Shown here: piece after piece, positions 35,803-43,927 of the stretch
Numbering within the stretch: the stretch's first letter is position 1
Layout of the letters: each line of letters opens with the position of its first letter
NCBI GenBank assembly: GCA_026398275.1
Contig: JAPLTF010000111.1
Span: 1-48,937 of the forward strand
Length of the DNA: 48,937 nt
Direction: 5' to 3'
Source of the DNA: Verrucomicrobiota bacterium
GTDB lineage: Bacteria > Verrucomicrobiota > Verrucomicrobiia > Chthoniobacterales > Terrimicrobiaceae
Translations under genes and position numbers: made by a program
The notes under the pieces: generated by a model
Databases searched by the model: none
What the model saw: only the letters and a program-made list of their open reading frames with translations
What the model was told of the DNA's origin: nothing

Positions 35803-36930
35803 ATGAAACTTCACGCAGCCTTCACAAAGGCTTTCTTCTTCTCTGCGAGCCTCCTCATTCTGGCTGCCACCACAAAGGCGGCCCCCAATCTGCCGGTAAT
35901 CTACGTCGATACCGATAACGGTAATGACGGCAATACCGGAACAGAAGCGACGACCGCGTTCAAGACGCTGACCCGCGCTGGCGAAAGCATCGCGCCATCA
36001 GGCACGATCCATCTTGTCAGCAGCAAGACTCCCTTTCGCGAGTGCCTGGAGTTGAAAGTCGGAGGGGTCGAGGGGCAACCGCTCACGGTGGAAGGCAATG
36101 GTGCGGTAATCGATCTCGGCACGGACCTCGCCGACGGGCCTTGGGAACAACTGGGAGAGGAGTGGGTGCTCGCGCGCGATGTTCGTCCTCACACCCGCAC
36201 CGTTCAAACTTCTCCGATTTTTATCGATAACACGCCGATTTGGGTGGCCTCTGAGAAAGACCCCAAGGACGCGCCCGTGGGCTCGCTCCGATTTCTCGAC
36301 AACGGGCGATACGTCATCAAGTTTCCACCAGGAAAATCGCCAAGGAATAGTCGCGTCACCTTGACTTCAGAGGAGAACACGCCGGGCGTTCTCTTCGGTG
36401 CCAACGCGAGCCATATCATCGTGCGCAACCTTACGGCCCGCTATGTCGGCAACGACGGGTTCAACCTCCACGGCGCCGGGCAGGACATTGTTTTGGAAAA
36501 CGTCAAAGCGCTCATGTGCGGTGACCAAGGGATCAGTTCGCACGACACCGGACAGATGACAGTCCGGGGAGCCGAGATTGCATTCTGCGGATCGCGGGCG
36601 GGTGGCATCGCAGATATCAACCAATGCACCACATCCTATTCGAATGTCCTGATGCACCATAACCGGAAGGGCGTGCTGACCTTACGCGGCGGGCATCATG
36701 AAATCGACGGGATGGCCATTATCGGCAATAGCCCCGGTGCCCTGCCGAAATCCACGGATAAAATCTCGGTGAAAAACTGCGTTATCCTGAACGACAGCTT
36801 ATCCGAAATAGCATGCAGCGCCGAAACGGATCGTGAGGAGGTCAAGGGCTTGATTGAATCCGCCCGCCAAACCAAGGCTTTGCTCGATACTGTTCCGTAT
36901 CCGGGAGTCCCTGTTCTGCGGAAGCCATAA
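35803..36930 (+). CDS. Secreted right-handed beta-helix protein (pectate-lyase-like)
   Basis: 375 aa with a signal peptide ending near AATTKAAP. The mature start IYVDTDNGNDGNTGT and FKTLTRAGESI is the usual opening of DUF1565/pectate-lyase-like beta-helix proteins. Repeated strands follow (IIVRNLTARYVGNDG, ENVKALMCGDQG, NVLMHHNRKGV). No classic lyase catalytic pattern can be picked by eye. It would act on or bind pectic or other acidic polysaccharide outside the cytoplasm. Confidence 0.78.
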   Translation: MKLHAAFTKAFFFSASLLILAATTKAAPNLPVIYVDTDNGNDGNTGTEATTAFKTLTRAGESIAPSGTIHLVSSKTPFRECLELKVGGVEGQPLTVEGNGAVIDLGTDLADGPWEQLGEEWVLARDVRPHTRTVQTSPIFIDNTPIWVASEKDPKDAPVGSLRFLDNGRYVIKFPPGKSPRNSRVTLTSEENTPGVLFGANASHIIVRNLTARYVGNDGFNLHGAGQDIVLENVKALMCGDQGISSHDTGQMTVRGAEIAFCGSRAGGIADINQCTTSYSNVLMHHNRKGVLTLRGGHHEIDGMAIIGNSPGALPKSTDKISVKNCVILNDSLSEIACSAETDREEVKGLIESARQTKALLDTVPYPGVPVLRKP

Positions 36931-36949
36931 AACCAAAGCACAAAATCCC

Positions 36950-39580
36950 ATGAACAAATACTTGCTGGCTTGGGCTCTGCTGGGAGCGTTCGGATTCACG
37001 GCTATCGCCGAGCAACTCGGCGACTATGCCCGCGAGGAGCAGAATCTGCCCGCCTCCGACAAGGTGCTGATGAAGCAACTGCCGTATGCGTATTATCCCT
37101 CGCAGGGCAAACTGGATGTGGCGCTCCAGATCGACGACAGCCTCGCAGCAAAAGCCGGTTGGACTGCTGGCTCCACCGAACCGCATGCGGTCAGGGTGAG
37201 AATCGTCCCCCTCGCGCCGGATGCCAAAGTCATCGAGGCCGGAACAATCACGCTAAATGACGCCCTCTTCGCCCGGAAACTTCTCCCGGTCCCCAACCTG
37301 CCCGACGGCGAGTATGCGGTGGAATACCAATTTGGCCCGAAAACCGTCCGATCCCCGAAGACTTTCAAGCGCCTCCATTTTCCATGGGAATCGGAAAAAA
37401 TCGCCGACAGCCATACCGTCTATCCGCCCTTCGTTCCGGTGACTGTGACCGGAAATCAAGTGAACGTCGTGGGCCGGTCCTACACCATCAATGCGTTCGG
37501 GCTCTTCGACAGCGTCGTGAGTCTGGACCGCGAATTGCTCGCCCGTCCGATGAGCCTGCGCCTGGAAACCGACCACGGCGAGGCCTCGTGGACCGCTGGC
37601 TCAGTGAGGGGGCATGTCCTGCATCCCGACCTCGCCGTTTTCACCGCCGAAGCGAGTTCCGACATGCTCCGGGTCAAATCCGAGGTGCAGATCCAGGAGG
37701 ACGGATCCGCGAAGGTGACCATGCGCCTGTCGCCGGGAGAGAAGGGCGGCAGCATCCGCGGTCTAATGCTGGAGATTCCGATCAAGGAGGATGCGCACAC
37801 GCTCTTCCACTTCGTTGGCGATAACTCGATGCGGAGCAATTACGGTGGCCGTCTTCCCCATGGCGGCAAGATCGTCTGGGACATCACCACCCAGATTCCC
37901 AGCCCCATCGTCTGGAAGGCGGAGCCTGGCCCCAATGACGGCGTGCTCTGGGATTCCACCAAGGTCAAGCAGTGGAACAACCCTCAACGTGCGGATTCGC
38001 GCCCGTTCGTTCCCTACATCTGGCTGGGAGCTGAGGAACGGGGGCTGGCCTGGTTTGGCGAAAGCGAGAGCGGATACGTCGTCGCTGACAAACCGATCCA
38101 GGAAATCGAACGCAAAGGCGATACCGTTATTCTTCGCATTCGCCTCATCGGAAAACCTGTCACGCTGGACAAGGAGCGCACGATCGTCTTCGGCCTGATG
38201 GCGAGTCCCGGCAAGCCGATGACGAAGGGCTGGCGCGAGCATCTCGTTGCCAGCGGAATAGGCCCCGTCATCTGTTGGGGTGGCTGGGTTTGCGCCAGTA
38301 AATATCCCGACAATGGGGATTACTCGATCGTGGACAAAGTCCAGGAAGCCCGCAAGACGGGCAAGGTTGACACAGCATGGTTTGAAGAGCGCTCCAAGCA
38401 CCTACTCTGGCCTGATCGCAAGATCCAGGATGATCCGAAAGCGAAATCCTGGCTGGAGAATGTTCTGTTTTTTGCCCAGCGCGCCGCCAAGGACGATCCA
38501 AAACAGTCACGGAAATCCTTTGGCGTCTATTTCGAGGAACACGCAACGGACACACACATCCCGGAGTGGGAGGTGTTTCAGGATGAATGGGCCAGCATCG
38601 AGTTCCCCCGCTTCCAGACCAAACGGGCCAACTGGGGCGTCTTCGCGCAGAGCTACAGGGACTTCGCCCTCTGGCATGCGAACCAGTGGATGAGTCGCGG
38701 GGTGAGCCTCTACTTCGATAATACCAACCCCAAACGCTGCTACAACGAGCGGTTCGGCCCCGCATGGTGCGGCGAGGATGGCTCGCTGCGCTTTGGCACG
38801 GCGATCTGGGGACCGCGCGAATACTACAAGCGCATTTGGAAGCTCATGGCCGAGTGGAATGCCAAAGGCGCACCCTATCCGATCGACGTGACTTACCACA
38901 CGACCAATACCGAGACTCTGCCGATCAACACATGGTCCTCCGCGTTGCTCGATCATGAGCAGCAGACCTACCGCAAGCGCGAGGGCTCCCTCACTGCGGA
39001 AGGGGCCAGCCTGGTGAAGCCCGCGAACATAAGCGAGGAGGAGTGGTTTGACGCCGACCTTCCGTGGCCAGCGGATCACACCCGGGCCGTCAGCATGCGT
39101 CGTCAATCGGGCAGCATCCCGCTCACCCTCGACACACTGCGCGGCGGAAACCGAAATCGATTCTACGCCAAAAAAGACCAGCGCACCGTGCTGGCGAATT
39201 GGGGCATGCGCATGGTTCACGAGATCCCCGACTTCATGCCCCGGGAACGCGAGCTGTCCCTCAAATACGAGCAGGCCTTCCGCGACTTCGGCTATCCGAC
39301 GAAAACAGTTGTCTCGAACTACTGGGAGGAAAAACCAGCGGTTTTGGTGGACGATCCGGAAATCAAATGGATCTATCTCTTGCGGGAGGAATCCCCGAGG
39401 GGCCTGCTGCTTCTTCAGAGCTACAACCCCGATGCGGTGACCACCAAAGTGTCGCTTCCGCATGGAAGCCAGTTGGTGGACGTTGAAACGGGCGAGTCTA
39501 TTCCGCTGACCGGCACACACCCGGCGGAGGTCACGGTAGCGGCCAACTATGGCACCCGGATGTTTTTCGTCCTCGACTGA
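36950..39580 (+). CDS. Secreted GH123/DUF6067-like glycoside hydrolase (paralogue)
   Basis: 876 aa with signal peptide MNKYLLAWALLGAFGFTAIA, nearly the same as that of the 26961 protein. The body aligns with its paralogue (FPWESEKIADS against FPWEHNVLGKS, NVVGRSYTINAFGL against VLCWGRNYTISPLGL; later GVSLYFDNTNP) but lacks the 230-residue N-terminal CBM9-like part. It follows the beta-helix gene by 19 nt. The frame is open from 36854, but the signal peptide marks ATG 36950. It probably cleaves another linkage in the same polymer. Confidence 0.78.
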   Translation: MNKYLLAWALLGAFGFTAIAEQLGDYAREEQNLPASDKVLMKQLPYAYYPSQGKLDVALQIDDSLAAKAGWTAGSTEPHAVRVRIVPLAPDAKVIEAGTITLNDALFARKLLPVPNLPDGEYAVEYQFGPKTVRSPKTFKRLHFPWESEKIADSHTVYPPFVPVTVTGNQVNVVGRSYTINAFGLFDSVVSLDRELLARPMSLRLETDHGEASWTAGSVRGHVLHPDLAVFTAEASSDMLRVKSEVQIQEDGSAKVTMRLSPGEKGGSIRGLMLEIPIKEDAHTLFHFVGDNSMRSNYGGRLPHGGKIVWDITTQIPSPIVWKAEPGPNDGVLWDSTKVKQWNNPQRADSRPFVPYIWLGAEERGLAWFGESESGYVVADKPIQEIERKGDTVILRIRLIGKPVTLDKERTIVFGLMASPGKPMTKGWREHLVASGIGPVICWGGWVCASKYPDNGDYSIVDKVQEARKTGKVDTAWFEERSKHLLWPDRKIQDDPKAKSWLENVLFFAQRAAKDDPKQSRKSFGVYFEEHATDTHIPEWEVFQDEWASIEFPRFQTKRANWGVFAQSYRDFALWHANQWMSRGVSLYFDNTNPKRCYNERFGPAWCGEDGSLRFGTAIWGPREYYKRIWKLMAEWNAKGAPYPIDVTYHTTNTETLPINTWSSALLDHEQQTYRKREGSLTAEGASLVKPANISEEEWFDADLPWPADHTRAVSMRRQSGSIPLTLDTLRGGNRNRFYAKKDQRTVLANWGMRMVHEIPDFMPRERELSLKYEQAFRDFGYPTKTVVSNYWEEKPAVLVDDPEIKWIYLLREESPRGLLLLQSYNPDAVTTKVSLPHGSQLVDVETGESIPLTGTHPAEVTVAANYGTRMFFVLD

Positions 39581-39671
39581 TACCATTTTGTCCGGACAGC
39601 CTCGAACCTCAAAACGGATCCTTCCACTAAAGTTGACTCAGCAGGCACCAAATCTATTGTCCTCAGTTGAC

Positions 39672-40784
39672 ATGTTGACCTCCGGGGAAAAATTCAACCG
39701 CGTATCCCTCAACGAGCAGGTCGCAAAGCGCCTCCTGGAGAATATCCGTTCCCAAAACAAACCCGGCGACCGACTGCCTTCCGAGGCGGCGCTTTCAAAA
39801 CAACTGGGCGTGAGCGTCATCACGCTGCGGGAGTCGTTGAGTGTTCTCGCCCACCGGGGCCTGATCGAACGGCGTCATGGCAGCGGGACCTATGTCGCTG
39901 ATCCGGCCGCGACTCAATGGGTGGCGATCGTTACAAACCTCGATCTGTCACACCCGAACCTTTCCTACTTCCACCGGCGGGTGGCTTATCTTCTTCGCGC
40001 GCTTCTTGCGGACGCGGGTCTGCGTGTGCATATCTACTCGGGTTCGGCGACGGGGTCATTCAGCGATCCCCTTAACGAAAATCTCCCGCAAGCAGTATTC
40101 GAAGACCTCAAACTTGACCTCGTTCGGGCCGTCATTGCGCTCCCTTCAAAAAGCTGGCAGGAATTCAAAACCAGCGGCGTTCCCGTTGTTGGGACGCACC
40201 CTTCTGCCCCCTTGTCGGTATCGCTGCCCCTGAGTGGATTGTTTTCGAGCGCCCTGCAAACGATGGCCTCACAGGGTTGCCGCACGGCGGCCCTGCTGGG
40301 TTGGAACAATGATCCGGCGGGACGGAAATCCTGGGAGAAAGAATTGGTGCGCCACAACATGACGACCCGGCTCGGGTGGACGCTGACAGATCTCGATCGT
40401 TCCGACGAGGCGGCTGGCTGGCACGCCTTTCGCTCCCTGTGGAACGCATACAAGCAGAAACCAGACTGCGTGGTCATCACCGATGACACCCTGTTCCGCG
40501 AAGCCGCCCTCGCGATTCTCCACGAACGCGTCGAAGTCCCCCGGCGGCTTCGGGTATTCACCCACTTCAACAAGGGATCCCGGATGATTGTTCCGTTCCA
40601 TTGCACCACCTTCCAAGTCGATCCCGACGCCTACGCAAAAGAACTGGCATCCCTTTGCATAAGGATCATCGGCCCAAAACCTCCCGAATCAAAACACGTC
40701 TTGGTTCCCATCGAAATCCTCGACCGCTCAGCGCCATCGGACCAAGACAGCGAACTGCCTTCTCATCGCCGGCCCGGCGAATGA
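39672..40784 (+). CDS. GntR-type HTH / LacI-type sensor transcriptional regulator (2)
   Basis: A 370-aa regulator. GntR winged helix: VSLNEQVAKRLLENI, LPSEAALSKQLGVSVITLRE and LIERRHGSGTYVAD. The sensor part is LacI-like (CVVITDDTLFREAALAILHE, RRLRVFTHFNKG). ATG 39672 gives the family start; the frame is open upstream into the preceding gene. It lies 91 nt after the GH123-like gene, with a TGTCCGGACA palindrome at 39589-39598 in the gap, and converges with the second FAD gene (13 nt between the stops). Confidence 0.87.
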   Translation: MLTSGEKFNRVSLNEQVAKRLLENIRSQNKPGDRLPSEAALSKQLGVSVITLRESLSVLAHRGLIERRHGSGTYVADPAATQWVAIVTNLDLSHPNLSYFHRRVAYLLRALLADAGLRVHIYSGSATGSFSDPLNENLPQAVFEDLKLDLVRAVIALPSKSWQEFKTSGVPVVGTHPSAPLSVSLPLSGLFSSALQTMASQGCRTAALLGWNNDPAGRKSWEKELVRHNMTTRLGWTLTDLDRSDEAAGWHAFRSLWNAYKQKPDCVVITDDTLFREAALAILHERVEVPRRLRVFTHFNKGSRMIVPFHCTTFQVDPDAYAKELASLCIRIIGPKPPESKHVLVPIEILDRSAPSDQDSELPSHRRPGE

Positions 40785-40797
40785 CTTTGCGGGTGCG

Positions 40798-42594
40798 TCA
40801 ATAGACGCGCACTTCGAATATCCGGGCCTCGGGCGCACCGTTTGTGGAGGTAACTTCGACGCGGAGGGTTTGAATCCGGCATGCCTCCGGCAGGCGGTGA
40901 ATTCGCTTGCGCTGCCAGTTATTGGCCACCTCAAGCAGCAGTTCGCCATCGCCGAAGATCCTGTAATCCTTCACGAGTTCCGGCTGAGGACCGCGGATCA
41001 CACCCACGTTTGCACTCTCGCTGAACGTGAGGATAAGGGTGCGCTCGAAGTCGGAGTCGAATGTCAGGTGAATTTCGCTCACAGGGACCGGTGCCGGCCA
41101 GCGCAGTTCGACCCAGGCCGGCAGATTTTTTGATCGCCACTGGTGGCTGGTGCCATCAGCCCAAATGCCCCAGTCCTTTTTCAGTTCACGGGTTATACCG
41201 TCGATGAGGTTGTCCGGGGGAAAGCCCTCAACAAAGCCCGAGGCGCTCACCGTGGCACGGGAAGCAAGATCGCACGCGTCGCGATTCTTGATGCCCAGCA
41301 AAAGCGCGTCATCTTTCAAAAGCCGTTGTTGGATGGCTTCGATTTGTGGTGGTTCTGAAAGTTGTGACACGGTTTCCGCAGGCTTTTCGGAATGGAGACC
41401 GATGGCGACGGCGGTGCCGATGGCCTGCCCCATGACGGCACAGGTCGCCATGATGCGGGTGGAGGCAAGGGCCACGTGAGTCGCGCTGATGTTGCGTCCG
41501 GCGAAAAGCAGGTTTTCCACATTGCGCGAGATCAACGACCGAAGAGGAATTGTATAAAGATGCGGCAGACGGACGTGATGGCACGGCGGTTCGTCCGTGG
41601 CGTCGACTCCGCGCGGGGGATGCAGGTCAATCGGCCATCCTCCAAAGGCGACCTGATCATCAATGATCCGTCCGGTTCGCACATCCTGCTCGGTGAGCAC
41701 ATAATCGCCGAGAAATCGCCGGGACTGGCGCTTGCCGGGGAGCGAGCCGATCCATTCCAGCGCCCAGTTGGCAGAATCCGGGTGGTCCCCGGAATTTTTT
41801 ACATAGTCCCAGACGCCAAGGGCGATGCGATACAGTTCATGGCGGATCGTTTCGTTGTCCTTGATCGTGTCAAGTTCTCCTCCCCACTCGATCCACCAGT
41901 AGCAATACTCGTAAGTGTTCCCGCACGCGCGCTTCGCCAGGTCCTCCCTGGTGAACTTGCGAATCCACGACGGCGGGACGAACGGCGCCGGATGCTCGTG
42001 GCGTTTCGCCATGAAGAGGATCGTGCTGCCGAGAGTTTTATTGTCGGCAACGGGTTGGGCGAGGCTTTCACCGTATTCCGATTGCGCCTCGCGGCCTGTG
42101 CGGGAATCGGCACCGGCCTCGAATCCGAGACGTCCATCCCCTGAGCAGTCTGCAAAAAAACGGGCATGAACCTCAAAGGTATCCTCCGTCGAATTCCGCA
42201 GGGCATTCAGGCTGACGATCCGCTTCTTTTGCTCGCGTTCCTCCGTCCGGCACCCGGTGCATTCCGTATCAAGGAGCAGGGTGATCGACGGCTCGGCCTT
42301 GATTTTTTCGTAGAGGAGCAGATCCCACATCGAGGGGCTCCGCTGGGGATTTCGCGCAGCATCTTCGAGGCGGAGTTCTTCGATGATGCCCGATTCTCTG
42401 GCACCCGGCCGCCGGAAATTTGCGCCGCAGATGTGCATCCGGATTTCGCTCGAAGAATTGCCTCCCAGCACCGAACGATTTTGAATCAACACCACGGAAG
42501 CCCCGTTTCGGGCGGCCGCGAGGGCCGCGCATACACCGCTGAGACCTCCGCCAACAACACAAAAATCCGCTTCCAGAAGATGATGGCGATTCAC
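40798..42594 (-). CDS. FAD-dependent oxidoreductase with C-terminal discoidin-like domain (2)
   Basis: 598 aa, same family as the 31249 protein but about 170 residues shorter between catalytic and terminal parts. Motifs: FCVVGGGLSGVCAALAAARN (11-30), RSVLGGNSSSEIR, FFADCSGDGRLG, LPGKRQSRRFLGDYVLTEQD and NISATHVALASTRIMATC. The end (VSEIHLTFDSD, LVKDYRIFG, ARIFEVRVY) again looks discoidin-like. It follows the third regulator by 37 nt on the same strand, so that regulator and this gene probably form one unit. Confidence 0.83.
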   Translation of the reverse strand: MNRHHLLEADFCVVGGGLSGVCAALAAARNGASVVLIQNRSVLGGNSSSEIRMHICGANFRRPGARESGIIEELRLEDAARNPQRSPSMWDLLLYEKIKAEPSITLLLDTECTGCRTEEREQKKRIVSLNALRNSTEDTFEVHARFFADCSGDGRLGFEAGADSRTGREAQSEYGESLAQPVADNKTLGSTILFMAKRHEHPAPFVPPSWIRKFTREDLAKRACGNTYEYCYWWIEWGGELDTIKDNETIRHELYRIALGVWDYVKNSGDHPDSANWALEWIGSLPGKRQSRRFLGDYVLTEQDVRTGRIIDDQVAFGGWPIDLHPPRGVDATDEPPCHHVRLPHLYTIPLRSLISRNVENLLFAGRNISATHVALASTRIMATCAVMGQAIGTAVAIGLHSEKPAETVSQLSEPPQIEAIQQRLLKDDALLLGIKNRDACDLASRATVSASGFVEGFPPDNLIDGITRELKKDWGIWADGTSHQWRSKNLPAWVELRWPAPVPVSEIHLTFDSDFERTLILTFSESANVGVIRGPQPELVKDYRIFGDGELLLEVANNWQRKRIHRLPEACRIQTLRVEVTSTNGAPEARIFEVRVY

Positions 42595-42631
42595 GTGAAA
42601 AGGAAGGCTCCTTCTGAAATGCAGGAGCCCT

Positions 42632-43765
42632 TTAAACCGGGACAGCCGCGTTGACTTGGGCGAAAGCTCCCTCCGGGCGCTCGATCGTAGGACGGATGCG
42701 AACCGCCTGACCTAATGGCCTACCGGCAAGGGATGCTTCAATGGCATCGACATGAGCCGCTGCGAAATCCTCGATCGCATACCACAAACGCGTGACGTTT
42801 TTCGATTCCATGGGCTTCAAATCCGGGCTGTTTCCGTGGGCCACCACGCAAAACCCATTTCCGGGCGAGAGCCCCAGATCGGACATCGCCTGGAGGGCCC
42901 CCGGCAGAAGGGCTTCATCCGAGATAATCAGGCTGTCCGGGTGATCGCTTGAAACCGTCCAGAATTCGCGAAACGCCGCCCAGCCGGAAACCGATTCCTT
43001 GGGATCAAGGTCGCCAATGATCCACGATGCTCTTGTCCGCAAGCCCAGCTTTTCAACTTCTTTGAGAAAAACCTGTTTTTCCATCTGCACATTGATCTGT
43101 GCCTCTTCTGGACTCCATCCGAGAAATGCGACTCGTTGCCCCCCCTGTGCCTGGACCTCGGTCAAGGCAAGCGAGACAAACTCTTTGTAGTCGAGGCTCA
43201 GTGGCTTGCCTGAGACCGCTCCCGCCCCAGTCAACCGGACCCCACGCGCGTGCGCCAGATCCGTCAAATCGCCCGGAAGTTGACTGAGCGCAACCAGGCA
43301 CTTGGCCGAACGACCCTCCAGAAATCTCTTCACCTCGTCCTGTCCCGTTCCTCTTTCCAAGTCGGTCAGGACAATTTGTGAGGCGATTCCCTTGTCGGCA
43401 AGCTGGCGGTAAATCTCGTGGGCCTGGCGAAGATGGTAGGCACAGGAGCACGGATAATGCAGCATGTTGAGGCTTAGGGACAGGCAAACGCTGTAATGCC
43501 CTCCGATTGCCCCGCGCCCGACGAGATAGGTGCCGCTCCCTTGGCGGCGTTTGAGGACACCCTCCCGCTCGAGAATCAGCGTGGCATTTCGCAGCGTCGG
43601 AATACTGATGCCGTAACGTTTGGCAAGTTCCGGCTCGGGCTCGATTTTTGTGTCGAGTTCCCGCCCGGCCAGGACCCGGCGCAGGTCGTCGGCAACAGAT
43701 TCGTGAATCGGAGCACGGTTGGGCGGAGCCCAGGTTTCTGCTTGGAAGGCATATTTTGTATTCAT
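42632..43765 (-). CDS. GntR-type HTH / LacI-type sensor transcriptional regulator (3)
   Basis: A 377-aa regulator. GntR part: ESVADDLRRVLAGREL, EPELAKRYGISIPTLRNATL and VLKRRQGSGTYLVG. LacI-type sensor: AFLGWSPEEAQ, ISDEALLPGALQAMSDLGL and VAHGNSPD. The three regulators of the window share this architecture but are clearly diverged. An imperfect dyad 10 nt upstream of its ATG (43775-43800) may be its own operator. Its likely targets are the FAD oxidoreductase downstream and perhaps other operons of the locus. Confidence 0.87.
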   Translation of the reverse strand: MNTKYAFQAETWAPPNRAPIHESVADDLRRVLAGRELDTKIEPEPELAKRYGISIPTLRNATLILEREGVLKRRQGSGTYLVGRGAIGGHYSVCLSLSLNMLHYPCSCAYHLRQAHEIYRQLADKGIASQIVLTDLERGTGQDEVKRFLEGRSAKCLVALSQLPGDLTDLAHARGVRLTGAGAVSGKPLSLDYKEFVSLALTEVQAQGGQRVAFLGWSPEEAQINVQMEKQVFLKEVEKLGLRTRASWIIGDLDPKESVSGWAAFREFWTVSSDHPDSLIISDEALLPGALQAMSDLGLSPGNGFCVVAHGNSPDLKPMESKNVTRLWYAIEDFAAAHVDAIEASLAGRPLGQAVRIRPTIERPEGAFAQVNAAVPV

Positions 43766-43774
43766 CTAAAAATG

Positions 43775-43800
43775 TTTTGGACCACGAATTGTCACCAAAA
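43775..43800. promoter_or_regulatory. TTTTGG-N14-CCAAAA dyad upstream of regulator 3
   Basis: TTTTGG (43775-43780) and CCAAAA (43795-43800) are exact complements 14 nt apart, 10 nt before the regulator ATG. This is the size and place expected for an autoregulatory operator. It is not confirmed by another copy. Confidence 0.35.
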
Positions 43801-43927
43801 TCTTGGCTGCCAGTGGTTGTTCGTGGTTTTCAAGGTTTTGGGAAATGGCCGGGCGGCTGCCAGAACCCCCACTCCGACCACCGCCCGACTCCCCAAAAAA
43901 ACAGATATTTTCAAATTCAATGGCCGT

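Noticed and set aside
39589-39598. TGTCCGGACA palindrome as an operator of regulator 2
   Set aside because: A 10-bp palindrome is expected by chance dozens of times in a window of this size; only its position supports it, so I did not list it as a feature.
43840-43900. GGGCGG/CCGCCC pair after the PEP-CTERM gene
   Set aside because: The loop of about 30 nt is too long for a standard terminator and no T run follows on the minus strand.
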